NCBI RefSeq assembly: GCF_036245865.1
Contig: NZ_BTTW01000010.1
Span: 248,001-312,000 of the forward strand
Direction: 5' to 3'
DNA length: 64,000 bases
Source: Corallococcus caeni
GTDB lineage: Bacteria; Myxococcota; Myxococcia; Myxococcales; Myxococcaceae
Numbering within the stretch: the stretch's first letter is position 1; every line of letters starts with the position of its first letter. The position numbers and the translations under genes are program-made. Under the pieces are notes generated by a model that saw only the letters and a program-made list of their open reading frames with translations, searched no databases and was not told where the DNA came from. Below are positions 26,628-35,528 of this stretch, piece by piece.

Positions 26628-26954
26628 ATGACTTCACGCTTCGTGGCCCTGACGTTGGGAACCCTGCTGCTGGGCGCCGGGCCTGTATGGGCGAAGGAGC
26701 CCGCTGCCCGGACCGCGGACGCGGAAGAGGCGCCGGCCGCGGACGAGACGCTCACCCTGAAGAAGGGCGCGAAGCAGGTGCTGACCGTCCCCGGCCTGAG
26801 CCGCGTGGCGCTGGGCGACCCGTCCGTCGCGGACGTGAAGACGACCGGGAAGGACGGGGTGGAGATCTCCGCGCTGGCGGCGGGGAAGACCACCCTCGTC
26901 GTCTGGGGCAACGGCGGCAAGCGCCGCACGTACCGCATCGTGGTGGACGGCTAG
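26628..26954 (+). CDS. Secreted stand-alone secretin N-domain (CpaC/PilQ N-like)
   Basis: 108 residues. Signal peptide ending near PVWAKE. The mature part matches the domain found at the start of type II/III secretins and CpaC: ETLTLKKGAKQVLTVPGLSR, VALGDPSVADVKTTG and GKTTLVVWGNGGKRR. In secretins this domain is followed by the pore; here the protein ends directly after it, and no pilus gene is nearby. ATG has TGGAGGT 7 bases upstream. Inferred periplasmic binding protein; a partner elsewhere is possible. Confidence 0.82.
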   Translation: MTSRFVALTLGTLLLGAGPVWAKEPAARTADAEEAPAADETLTLKKGAKQVLTVPGLSRVALGDPSVADVKTTGKDGVEISALAAGKTTLVVWGNGGKRRTYRIVVDG

Positions 26955-26970
26955 CGTCCCCCCGAACTCC

Positions 26971-27423
26971 TCACGGCTCCGACAGCAGGAACAGCGCGTG
27001 CGAGCTGGCGATGGGCCGGGTCCGGTCGTCCTGCCAGGCCTCCACGCGCACGTTGGCCACGCGCCGCCCCTGCCGCGTGATGAACGCGCGCGCGAACGTG
27101 TCCTGCGCCTTGCCCGAGCGCAGGAAGTCCACGGTGGTGGAGATGACCTTGGGCACGCGCTCGGTGTCTGTCTTGAGCAGCAATTCGAAGATGGCGCTCG
27201 ACTCCAGCAGCGCCCCCAGCGTGCCGCCGTGCAGCGCGGGCAGGAGGCTGTTGCCGATGAGGTGCGGCGCGTAGCGCATGCGGCAGAGCATCTCGCCGGC
27301 CAGGTTCTCCACGCCAATGCCCATGAAGCGCGTGTAGGGGATGGCGTCGGTGAGGCGCGGGTACTCGCGCGACTGGCGCACCTGGCGCACCAGGTCCGCG
27401 AGGGGAAGGGAAGGCGTGCTCAT
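26971..27423 (-). CDS. Hotdog-fold thioesterase, PaaI-like
   Basis: 150 residues, one hotdog domain. The helix region LHGGTLGALLESSAIFELL carries the HGG-type motif of the PaaI group, followed by ISTTVDFLRSGKAQDTFARA and GRRVANVRVEAWQ strands. Predicted to hydrolyse an acyl-CoA in the cytoplasm, substrate unknown. Its ATG overlaps the stop of the next hotdog gene upstream by one base (TGATG), so the two are a coupled pair, probably a heterodimer or two steps of one pathway. Confidence 0.85.
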   Translation of the reverse strand: MSTPSLPLADLVRQVRQSREYPRLTDAIPYTRFMGIGVENLAGEMLCRMRYAPHLIGNSLLPALHGGTLGALLESSAIFELLLKTDTERVPKVISTTVDFLRSGKAQDTFARAFITRQGRRVANVRVEAWQDDRTRPIASSHALFLLSEP

Positions 27424-27872
27424 CAGTCCTCCACCCGCATGAAGGTGCCCTGCGACGACGCCACCGGCATCGCCGGGTCGCCCTGGTGCACCAGCGCGCG
27501 CACGAAGGCGACCAGGCGGGTGACCTTGTAGCACTCGGCGCGAGCGGTCAGCGGCAGGCCCGGACGCGCGGGGCGCAGGTAGTCGATTCGCAGGTCCAGC
27601 GTGACGATGGCCGCGAACGCGTCCAGCGCCGCCATCACCGCCGTGCCGCTCGCCGCGTCGATGAGCGTCGTCACCGCGCCGCCCGCCACCACCCCCGTCT
27701 CCGGGTTGCCGACGAGCACGTCCGCGTAGGGCATCACCACCGTCGCGTCCGTGGCGCCCACCTCCTCCAGCCGCAGCGCGAGCGCGTGGTTGTGGGGCAC
27801 CGCTTCGGTGAACAGCACGGCGAGCTTTTCACGCCGCCCCGCTGGGTCCGCGGGAAGACTGAAGTCCGACAT
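27423..27872 (-). CDS. Hotdog-fold thioesterase, PaaI-like
   Basis: 149 residues. GVVAGGAVTTLIDAASGTAV is the hotdog central helix, with a Gly in place of the usual His of HGG; LDLRIDYLRPARPGLPLTAR and LVAFVRALVHQGD are the strands. It is paired with the downstream thioesterase. The ATG at 27872 has no purine-rich site before it. Upstream 100 bases run into the start region of the divergent amidohydrolase gene. Confidence 0.8.
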   Translation of the reverse strand: MSDFSLPADPAGRREKLAVLFTEAVPHNHALALRLEEVGATDATVVMPYADVLVGNPETGVVAGGAVTTLIDAASGTAVMAALDAFAAIVTLDLRIDYLRPARPGLPLTARAECYKVTRLVAFVRALVHQGDPAMPVASSQGTFMRVED

Positions 27873-28032
27873 AGGGCGGATGCAGTAGCAGATTCGGGCC
27901 GCGCCGGGGGAACGCGGTGCGGCACGCCGCGCCCAGGAACACGCCTGCCTGTCCGCGAGTTCACGGGCGACCTGCGGACCCGCGCATCCTGGCAGGATGC
28001 CGCGCCCCGCGTCTTCCCCGAGGACACTTCCG

Positions 28033-31000
28033 GTGAACCGACTCTTCTCCTCCCTCTGCTTCGCGCTGCTCGTCCCAGGCCTGCTCCTGGCGGCGCAGCC
28101 CCTGCCCAAGCCCGCGAGCGCGCCCGCTCCCGCCCCCCAGGGGCAGGGCGAAGCGCCCCCGAAGGAACCGCCCCCGCCGCCCGCGCCCAGGGAGACCGCG
28201 CGCGAGGCCGCCCGGGCGAGCGAGGGTGACGGCGGCACCCTGGCCCCCGTCGCCGCGGCGGACCAGCCGGACGCGAAGAAGGATGACTGGAAGGTGGACG
28301 CGCCCCCGGGCGTGGCCAGCACGCAGGTGCCCATCGACGTGCGCGAGGGCACGTGGATGAACGTGGACGTGAGCCCGCGCGGGGACGAGCTCCTCTTCGA
28401 CCTGCTGGGGGACATCTACGCGCTGCCCATCGCGGGCGGCGAGGCGCGCGCGCTGACGTCCGGCGCGGCGTGGGACATGCAGCCGCGCTACAGCCCGGAC
28501 GGGAAGTCCATCGCGTTCACCAGCGACCGGGGCGGCGGGGACAACGTCTGGGTGATGGACCGCGACGGCGGCAATCCCCGCGCGGTGACGCAGGAGAAGT
28601 TCCGGCTGCTCAACAGCCCCGCGTGGAGCCCGGACGGCCAGTTCCTGGTGGCGCGCAAGCACTTCACCGGCCGGCGCTCGCTGGGCGCGGGCGAGGTGTG
28701 GATGTTCCACCGCGCGGGCGGCGAGGGCGTGAAGCTCACCGAGCGCGCCAACGACCAGAAGGACCTGGGCGAGCCCGCGTTCTCCCCCGACGGCCGCTAC
28801 GTCTACTTCAGCCAGGACGTCACGCCCGGGAAGTCCTTCGAGTACGACAAGGACCCCAACAAGGAGCTCTACGCCATCCAGCGGCTGGACCTGGAGACGA
28901 AGGAGGTGGAGCCCTTCGTCACCGGCCCCGGGGGTTCCATCCGGCCCACGCCGTCACCGGACGGCAAGCAGCTGGCGTTCGTGCGGCGCGTGCGCGGCAA
29001 GAGCGTGCTGTACGTGGCGGACGTGAAGTCCGGGGCGGAGCGGCCGCTGTATGACGGGCTCGACCGGGACATGCAGGAGACGTGGGCCATCCACGGCGTG
29101 TCGCCGGTGATGGCGTGGACGCCGGACAACAAGTCCCTGGTGTTCTGGGCGGGCGGGACGCTGCACCGCATCGCCGTGGCGACGAAGCAGGTGACGCCCA
29201 TTCCCTTCCACGTGAAGGGCACGCGCACGGTGTTCGCGGCGGTGAAGGGCACCCGGCCGGTGGCGCCGGACCGCTTCGACGTGAAGATGCTGCGCTGGGT
29301 GCAGGTGTCACCGGATGGCAAGAGGCTGGTGTACCAGGCGCTGGGCAAGCTCTACGTGAAGGACCTGCCGTCGGGGACGCCGCGCCGGCTGACGCGGCAG
29401 AACGAGCACCTGGAGTTCTACCCGTCGTTCTCCCGGGACGGGCGCTCCATCGTCTACACGACGTGGGACGACGACGCGCTGGGCGCGGTGCGCGTGGTGT
29501 CCGCGACGGGCGGCGAGGGCCGCGTGGTGACGGCGCAGCCGGGCTTCTACGTGGAGCCCGCGCTCAGCCCCGACGGCAAGTGGGTGGTGTACCGGACGAC
29601 GGGCGACGGCTACCTGATGCCGGGCACGTGGAGCCGGGAGACGGGGCTGTTCGTGGTGCCGTCCACGGGTGGAGTCGCGGCGCGCAAGCTGACGCGGGAC
29701 GGGGAGCAGCCGCACTTCGGCGCGAAGTCGGACCGCGTGTACTTCCTGCACGTGGAGTCCAAGGACGTGGAGGACGTGCGCACGCTCAAGAGCATCGGGC
29801 TGGACGGCGGTGAGCCGCGCACGCACCTGACCAGCGGGGGCGCGCTGGAGATGCGCGTGTCGCCGGACGACCGGTGGGTGGCCTTCCGCGAGGACTTCAA
29901 CGCGTACGTGACGCCGTTCGTGCGCGGCGCGAAGGAGGCCCGGGTGGGGCCGGGCTCGAAGGCGATGCCGGTGACGCAGCTGAGCCGTGACGCGGGCGAA
30001 TACCTACACTGGTCCAGTCCGGGCGGGCGGCTGTCCCTGCACTGGGCGCTGGGGCCCAAGCTCTACACGCGGGCGCTGAAGGACGCGTTCACGTTCGTGG
30101 AGGGGGCGCCGAAGACGCTGCCGCCGCCGGAGGCGGACGGGGTGGACGTGGCGTTCTCCGCGAAGTCGGACGTGCCGGAGGGGACGCTGGCGTTGGTGGG
30201 CGGGCGGCTCGTCACGATGAAGGGCGAGCAGGTGGTGGAGGAGGGCGTGGTGGTGGTGAAGGGCAACCGCATCGTGGCGCTGGGCCCGGTGGGGAAGGTG
30301 GACGTGCCCGCGTCCGCGAAGATTGTCGACGTGAAGGGCAAGACGCTGATGCCGGGCCTGGTGGACGTGCACTGGCACGGGGCCATGGGCGTGGACGGGC
30401 TGATGCCGGAGCAGAGCTGGGTGCAGGCGGCGTCGCTGGCGTTCGGGGTGACGACGCTGCACGACCCGTCGAACCACTCGGAGACCATCTTCGCCGCGAG
30501 CGAGCTGGGCAAGGCGGGGATGCTGACGTCGCCGCGCATCTTCTCCACGGGCACCATCCTGTACGGCGCGGCGAGCGCGGACGCGCACGTCGAGATCGAC
30601 ACGCTGGACGACGCGCGCCGGCACCTGCGGCGGATGAAGGCGCTGGGGGCGTTCAGCGTGAAGAGCTACAACCAGCCCCGGCGCGACCAGCGGCAGAAGG
30701 TGCTCCAGGCGGCGCGCGAGCTGGACATGCTGGTGGTGCCCGAGGGCGGCTCGCTGCTCCAGCACAACCTGACCATGGTGGTGGACGGGCACACGGGGCT
30801 GGAGCACTCGCTGCCGGTGGCGCGCATCTACGACGACGTGCGCCAGCTCTGGAAGGGCACGAAGGTGGACTACACGCCGACGCTGGGCGTGGCCTACGGC
30901 GGGCTCATGGGGGAGAACTACTGGTACCAGAAGACGAACGTCTGGGAGGACACGCGCCTGTTGTCGTTCGTGCCCCGGCGCGTGGTGGACGGGCGTTCCC

Positions 31001-31476
31001 GGCGCCGCGTGATGATCCCGGACGAGGAGTTCAACCACCAGAACGTCGCGCGGGTGGCCAGGGAGCTGAACGACCTGGGCGTGAGCGTGCAGCTGGGCGC
31101 GCACGGCCAGCGTGAAGGCCTGGCGGCGCACTGGGAGCTGGCGATGTTCGTGCAGGGTGGCATGTCGCCGATGCAGGCCTTGCGCGCGGGCACGCTGAAC
31201 GGCGCGCGGCACCTGGGCATGGACAAGGACCTGGGCTCGCTGGAGGTGGGGAAGCTGGCGGACCTGGTGGTGCTGGACAGGAACCCGCTGGAGGACATCT
31301 CCAACAGCCGCACGGTGCGCTACACGATGGTGAACGGGCGCCTGTACGACGCGAACACGCTGAACGAAGTGGGCACGCGGCAGCGCACGCGCGCGAAGTT
31401 CTACTTCGAGAAGGACGGCAACGAGGGCTGGAGCCCCCGGGCCAGCACGCACGCCAACGAACAGGTATGCGATTAG
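28033..31476 (+). CDS. Secreted TolB-like propeller fused to amidohydrolase
   Basis: 1147 residues. Start GTG chosen because GAGGA lies 8 bases upstream; an in-frame ATG at 27997 lacks a site. Signal peptide LFSSLCFALLVPGLLLAAQ, then a Pro/Ala linker to about 75. Residues about 95-660 are WD40-like PD40 repeats of the TolB type (SPDGKSIAFTSDRGG, SPDGRYVYFSQDV, SRDGRSIVYTTWD). About 690-1120 is a metal-dependent amidohydrolase: DVHWHGAMG (His-x-His), FSVKSYNQPR (possible bridging Lys), LGAHGQREG and GKLADLVVLDRNPLEDI. Inferred periplasmic or surface imidase or dipeptidase-like enzyme. The stop overlaps a small reading frame at 31467. Confidence 0.88.
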   Translation: MNRLFSSLCFALLVPGLLLAAQPLPKPASAPAPAPQGQGEAPPKEPPPPPAPRETAREAARASEGDGGTLAPVAAADQPDAKKDDWKVDAPPGVASTQVPIDVREGTWMNVDVSPRGDELLFDLLGDIYALPIAGGEARALTSGAAWDMQPRYSPDGKSIAFTSDRGGGDNVWVMDRDGGNPRAVTQEKFRLLNSPAWSPDGQFLVARKHFTGRRSLGAGEVWMFHRAGGEGVKLTERANDQKDLGEPAFSPDGRYVYFSQDVTPGKSFEYDKDPNKELYAIQRLDLETKEVEPFVTGPGGSIRPTPSPDGKQLAFVRRVRGKSVLYVADVKSGAERPLYDGLDRDMQETWAIHGVSPVMAWTPDNKSLVFWAGGTLHRIAVATKQVTPIPFHVKGTRTVFAAVKGTRPVAPDRFDVKMLRWVQVSPDGKRLVYQALGKLYVKDLPSGTPRRLTRQNEHLEFYPSFSRDGRSIVYTTWDDDALGAVRVVSATGGEGRVVTAQPGFYVEPALSPDGKWVVYRTTGDGYLMPGTWSRETGLFVVPSTGGVAARKLTRDGEQPHFGAKSDRVYFLHVESKDVEDVRTLKSIGLDGGEPRTHLTSGGALEMRVSPDDRWVAFREDFNAYVTPFVRGAKEARVGPGSKAMPVTQLSRDAGEYLHWSSPGGRLSLHWALGPKLYTRALKDAFTFVEGAPKTLPPPEADGVDVAFSAKSDVPEGTLALVGGRLVTMKGEQVVEEGVVVVKGNRIVALGPVGKVDVPASAKIVDVKGKTLMPGLVDVHWHGAMGVDGLMPEQSWVQAASLAFGVTTLHDPSNHSETIFAASELGKAGMLTSPRIFSTGTILYGAASADAHVEIDTLDDARRHLRRMKALGAFSVKSYNQPRRDQRQKVLQAARELDMLVVPEGGSLLQHNLTMVVDGHTGLEHSLPVARIYDDVRQLWKGTKVDYTPTLGVAYGGLMGENYWYQKTNVWEDTRLLSFVPRRVVDGRSRRRVMIPDEEFNHQNVARVARELNDLGVSVQLGAHGQREGLAAHWELAMFVQGGMSPMQALRAGTLNGARHLGMDKDLGSLEVGKLADLVVLDRNPLEDISNSRTVRYTMVNGRLYDANTLNEVGTRQRTRAKFYFEKDGNEGWSPRASTHANEQVCD

Positions 31477-31577
31477 GCCTCGTGCTGGTGCTGTGTGGCG
31501 GACTCGCGGGCTGTGCAGGCAGCCCGCGACAGTTCCATTCCCAAAGCGGGAAAGCGCTGCCATGCCCACGAAAATGA
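31467..31577 (+). CDS. 36-residue lipoprotein-leader ORF, possible toxin remnant
   Basis: The frame starts at an ATG inside the last codons of the amidohydrolase gene and reads 36 residues: a signal segment LGLVLVLCGGLAGCAG with a good lipobox (LAGC), then a short tail, ending 16 bases into the next gene. The leader resembles those of the two SitA-like toxins in this window, but nothing of their body follows. There is no clear ribosome-binding site. Either a tiny lipoprotein or what remains after deletion of a lipoprotein toxin gene. Confidence 0.35.
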   Translation: MRLGLVLVLCGGLAGCAGSPRQFHSQSGKALPCPRK

Positions 31578-32029
31578 AAAAGGCGTTCCCGGATCCGTCT
31601 TATCGGGATCCGGCCTGGAGTGCCTTCTGTGAAGAGGTATCGGAAGTGAGTGGCCTCGCGCCAAGGGACTGGCCCCGGTTTCGCGCGGGCATCAAGCAGG
31701 TGGAGCGGCGTCATGCGGGGCGGGTCCCAGCAGCCTCGCTGCGTCGCTACCTCGCTGAATCGGTGTTCTTCCGCGCCGCGCATTGGGGGCAGACCCCTCG
31801 GGTCGTCCGGGGCGCGCTGCGCGCCTATCTGAAGCATCCACTGGACACACGGATGTACTCGTACACGGCCGCGGAGTACTGGCAGTGGGCCTACAAGGTC
31901 TCCCCCGCGGACCTGCCCGCGGCGGAGGCCATGCTCGCGGAGGTCCGCGAGTACCTGCCGTCCCTTGACGACCACGAGCGCCGCCACACGGAAGGCCTGC
32001 TGGCCTTCCTGGAGCGCCAGCGCCGCTGA
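31562..32029 (+). CDS. Unknown 155-residue cytoplasmic protein, possible orphan immunity
   Basis: Not recognised. Helical, Trp/Arg/Tyr-rich (WSAFCEEVSEVSG, EYWQWAYKVSPAD, HTEGLLAFLERQRR), no signal. ATG at 31562 follows GGGAAAG. It overlaps the lipoprotein-leader frame at 31467-31577 by 16 bases, the same leader-then-small-cytoplasmic-protein order as the toxin/immunity pairs at 17.8 kb and 23.3 kb. An orphan immunity role is only an inference from that arrangement. It converges on the hybrid kinase ending at 32034. Confidence 0.6.
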   Translation: MPTKMKKAFPDPSYRDPAWSAFCEEVSEVSGLAPRDWPRFRAGIKQVERRHAGRVPAASLRRYLAESVFFRAAHWGQTPRVVRGALRAYLKHPLDTRMYSYTAAEYWQWAYKVSPADLPAAEAMLAEVREYLPSLDDHERRHTEGLLAFLERQRR

Positions 32030-32033
32030 CCTC

Positions 32034-35000
32034 TCAGCGGGCCGTCGCGGCCACCTGGGCCAGGGCCTGTTGAATCTGCGGCAGCGCGTAGGGCTTGGGC
32101 AGCACCACCACGCCCAGCCACTGCCGAGGGTCTCCGTCCAGCGCCGCGCGGCCGTGGCCGGACGCGATGATGATGCGCATGGCGGGCTTGCGCAGCGCCA
32201 CCTCGCGCGCCAGCTCCACGCCCGACATGCCCGGCAGCGTCACGTCCGTGAAGAGCACGTCGAACGGCTCCGCCGCCAGCGCCACCCGCGCCTCCTCCGC
32301 GCTCGCCACCGGCATCACCGCGTGCCCCAGCAGGCCCAGCAGCTCGCTGGCGGACGCGCGGATGTCCTCGTCGTCCTCCACCAGCAGCACGTGCATCCGC
32401 CGCGCGGCCTCCTGCGTCGCCGCCGGAGCCTCCACCGCGCGCTCCGGCCACTGGAGCTTCGGCGTCAGCAGCCGCTGCTGCCGTTGGTCCAGCAGCGCCC
32501 GCACCTTGCGCGCCAGGTCCTCGCGCCGGTACGGCTTGGACAGGAGGTTCACGCCGGGGTCCAACCGGCCGCCGTGCACGATGGCGTTCTCCGTGTAGCC
32601 GGACGTGAAGAGCACCTCGATGTCCGGCTGCAGCGCCTTCGCCTGCCGCGCCAGCTCCGGGCTGCGCACCGGCCCCGGCATCACCACGTCCGTGAAGAGC
32701 AGGTCCACGGCCACGCCGCTCTGGAGGATGGACAGCGCGCTCTGCCCGTCCACCGCGCGCAGCACCCGGTAGCCCAGCTCCGTCAGGAGCTCCACCACCG
32801 TCGCGCGCACGTCCGCGTCGTCCTCCACCGCGAGGAGGGTCTCCCGCCCGCCCTCCACCGGCCCCGTCACCACCTCCGTCACCGGCGCCTCCGGCTGGAA
32901 GGCGCGCGGCAGGTACACCTTCACCGTCGTGCCGTGCCCCAGCTCGCTGTAGAGCTTCACGTGCCCGCCGGACTGCTTCACGAAGCCGTACACCATGCTC
33001 AGCCCCAGCCCCGTGCCCCGGCCCTCCTGCTTCGTCGTGAAGAAGGGCTCGAACGCGCGCTCCAGCACCTCCGGCGTCATGCCGCCGCCCGTGTCCGACA
33101 CCGCCAGCAGCACGTACGGCCCCGCCAGCACGTCCGGGTGCGCCTGCGCGTAGTGGTCGTCCAGCGACGCGTTGCTCAGCTCCAGCGTCAGCTTCCCGCT
33201 GCCCCGCATCGCGTCGCGCGCGTTGATGGCCAGGTTGAGGATGACGTTCTCCAGCTGATGCGGATCCGCCAGCGTGTTCCACAGCCCGCCGCTGATGACC
33301 GTCTCCACCTCCACGTCCTCGCCCAGCGCGCGGCGCAGGAGGTCGTCCATGCCCTGCATCAGCCGGCCCAGGCTCAGCGAGCGCGGCTCCAGCGGCTGCC
33401 GCCGCGAGAACGCCAGCAACTGCCCCGACAGCCGCGCCCCACGCTCCACCGCGCCCAGCGCCGAGCGCACCCGCTGCAGGCCCCGCTCGTTGCCCGCCAC
33501 GTCGCGCTGGAGCAGCTGGAGATTTCCGCCCACCACCTGGAGCAGGTTGTTGAAGTCGTGCGCCACGCCGCCCGTGAGCTTCCCCACCGCCTCCATCTTC
33601 TGCGCCTGCCGGAGCTGGTCCTCCGCCTGCCGCTGCTCGGTGACGTCGCGCCCGCTGGCGTACAGCACGCCGTCCTCGGGCACCGGCACCGCCGTCCAGG
33701 AGATGCGCCGGTAACCGCCGTGCTTGCACCGGTAGGCGCTCTCGAAGTTCAGCGTGGGATTTCCTCCCGCCAGGCGGGACACCTCGTCGCGCGTCCGCGC
33801 GTAGTCCTCCGGGCGCTCCAGCCACTGCGACGTGCGGCCCAGCAGCTCCTCCTCCGTCCACCCCAGCATCCGCGTCCAGGCCGGGTTGACGCTGAGGAGC
33901 TTCCCCTCGTCCAGGCTCCCCACCACCAGCAGGTCCTGGGACACGTTCCACACGCGGTCCCGCTCCCGCGTGCGCTGCGCCACGCGCTGCTCCAGCGTCT
34001 CGTTGGCCTGCTTCAGCTCCGACAGCGCCTTGAGCCGGGACACCGTCGCCCACACGCGGTCGGCCACGTTGCGCGTCAGCTCGATTTCATCCTCCGTCCA
34101 CGGGCGCGGCCGCGCGTCGTGCAGGAACAGCACCGCCACGAACCGGCCGTGCTCCAGGAGCGGGATGTTGAACAGCGCCCGGATGCCCACCTGCTCCAGC
34201 GTGGCCGCGTGGGATGCCGTGCGCGGGTCCTCCCGCACGTCCGGGATGGCCACCACCTCGCCCTTGAGCAGGTCGTCCAGGAACACGCCGTAGTCGTGGA
34301 AGCGGTGCACGCCCTCCACGCGCCCCACGTCCGGCGAGGCCACCCAGTTCGGATGCATCAGCACCAGCCCATGCGTCGCGTCCACCGTGCCGTAGCCCGC
34401 GCGCGGCACGCCCATCAGCCGCCCCACCACCTCCATGGCCAGCTGCGCGGCGGTGTCCGGGGCCGAGGCCTCGCGCAGCCGGTCCGCCATCTCCAGCATC
34501 GCCGCCTGCCGCAGCTCCGCGCGCTTGCGCGCGTCGATGTCCACCAGCACGCCGGGAAAGCGCAGCGGCGCGCCGTCCGGGGACAGGACGCAGTGGCCGC
34601 TGGCCTCCACCCACCAGTACACGCCGTCGGCGCGGCGCACGCGGTACTCGGCGCGGTACGAACCGCCTGCCTGCAGCGTGCGCGCGATGGCCGCCTGCAC
34701 GCCGGGCCGGTCCTCCGGGTGCATGGACGCCATGAATTGATCAATGGGCAGTCCCTCGCGCGCCTGCCGCGGGTCCAGGGAGAAGGAGCGCGCGAAGCGC
34801 TCGTCCGCGACGACGCGGTTGTCGGGCACGTCCCACACCCAGGTGCCGATGATGACCTCGGTGTTCAGCGCCAGCTGCACGCGCTCGTTCGCCAGGCGCA
34901 GGGCCTCCTTGGCCTGCTGTTGCTCGGTGACGTCCTGGGTGATGCCGATGAGCCGCGCCGGCTTGCCGGACGCGTCGTGCACCAGCGACGCCCGCCGGTG

Positions 35001-35528
35001 GATCCACCGCACCTCCCCGGTGTCCGGCCGGCGGATGCGGTACTCCACGGACGGGGGCACCTGTCCCGTGGCCCGCGTGTGCGCGTTGGACACGCGGTGC
35101 CGGTCCTCGTCCAGCGCGAGCGCCTCGACGACGGCCGCGGGCACGGTGTCCGTGCGCGGCAGGCCGTACAGCCGGCAGAACTCCGGCGTCACCGTCAGCT
35201 GGTGGGTGGCGATGTCCAGCGTGAACACGCCGATGCCGCCCGCCTCCTGCGCCAGCCGCAGCTGTTCGTGCTGCACGCGCGGCGCGTCGGCGTCATGGAG
35301 CGCCGGTGTCTCCGGGACCGCGGTGGCGGTGGGCGTGCCGGCGCCGTCCTCCAGCCCCGCGGCGCGCAGGCGGAGCCGCAGACGTTCGACCTCGGCCCGC
35401 AGGGCCTGTTCGGTGTCGGAAGGGGGCACGCTCATGAGCGGGGGACCGCGGGTCAGGGGGCGACCGACGGCCATGGAACTGTCGCCCGGGTCCCCAGGGT
35501 GGGCAACGGAGAATTCCGGGGGGTTCAT
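32034..35528 (-). CDS. Large hybrid kinase, PAS2-GAF-PAS-HisKA-HATPase-REC2
   Basis: 1164 residues, no membrane segment. PAS about 93-205 and 212-340, GAF about 345-500, a coiled linker, PAS about 525-635, HisKA with His657 ([12 protein letters not shown]), HATPase with NLAINARDAM, DTGGGMTPE and [12 protein letters not shown], then receivers with Asp947 (FTDVVMPG) and Asp1095 (FTDVTLPG). The two receivers suggest a phosphorelay or output through a separate histidine phosphotransfer protein. The first ATG (35528) overlaps the upstream gene's TGA, with GGAGGA directly touching it, so re-initiation is likely; ATG at 35435 is an alternative. Orphan kinase, signal unknown. Confidence 0.92.
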   Translation of the reverse strand: MNPPEFSVAHPGDPGDSSMAVGRPLTRGPPLMSVPPSDTEQALRAEVERLRLRLRAAGLEDGAGTPTATAVPETPALHDADAPRVQHEQLRLAQEAGGIGVFTLDIATHQLTVTPEFCRLYGLPRTDTVPAAVVEALALDEDRHRVSNAHTRATGQVPPSVEYRIRRPDTGEVRWIHRRASLVHDASGKPARLIGITQDVTEQQQAKEALRLANERVQLALNTEVIIGTWVWDVPDNRVVADERFARSFSLDPRQAREGLPIDQFMASMHPEDRPGVQAAIARTLQAGGSYRAEYRVRRADGVYWWVEASGHCVLSPDGAPLRFPGVLVDIDARKRAELRQAAMLEMADRLREASAPDTAAQLAMEVVGRLMGVPRAGYGTVDATHGLVLMHPNWVASPDVGRVEGVHRFHDYGVFLDDLLKGEVVAIPDVREDPRTASHAATLEQVGIRALFNIPLLEHGRFVAVLFLHDARPRPWTEDEIELTRNVADRVWATVSRLKALSELKQANETLEQRVAQRTRERDRVWNVSQDLLVVGSLDEGKLLSVNPAWTRMLGWTEEELLGRTSQWLERPEDYARTRDEVSRLAGGNPTLNFESAYRCKHGGYRRISWTAVPVPEDGVLYASGRDVTEQRQAEDQLRQAQKMEAVGKLTGGVAHDFNNLLQVVGGNLQLLQRDVAGNERGLQRVRSALGAVERGARLSGQLLAFSRRQPLEPRSLSLGRLMQGMDDLLRRALGEDVEVETVISGGLWNTLADPHQLENVILNLAINARDAMRGSGKLTLELSNASLDDHYAQAHPDVLAGPYVLLAVSDTGGGMTPEVLERAFEPFFTTKQEGRGTGLGLSMVYGFVKQSGGHVKLYSELGHGTTVKVYLPRAFQPEAPVTEVVTGPVEGGRETLLAVEDDADVRATVVELLTELGYRVLRAVDGQSALSILQSGVAVDLLFTDVVMPGPVRSPELARQAKALQPDIEVLFTSGYTENAIVHGGRLDPGVNLLSKPYRREDLARKVRALLDQRQQRLLTPKLQWPERAVEAPAATQEAARRMHVLLVEDDEDIRASASELLGLLGHAVMPVASAEEARVALAAEPFDVLFTDVTLPGMSGVELAREVALRKPAMRIIIASGHGRAALDGDPRQWLGVVVLPKPYALPQIQQALAQVAATAR

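Noticed and set aside
30004-31569. Minus-strand 521-codon frame across the amidohydrolase
   Set aside because: Composition typical of shadow frames (Arg/His/Leu/Val) and no start context; the plus-strand frame has the metal motifs.
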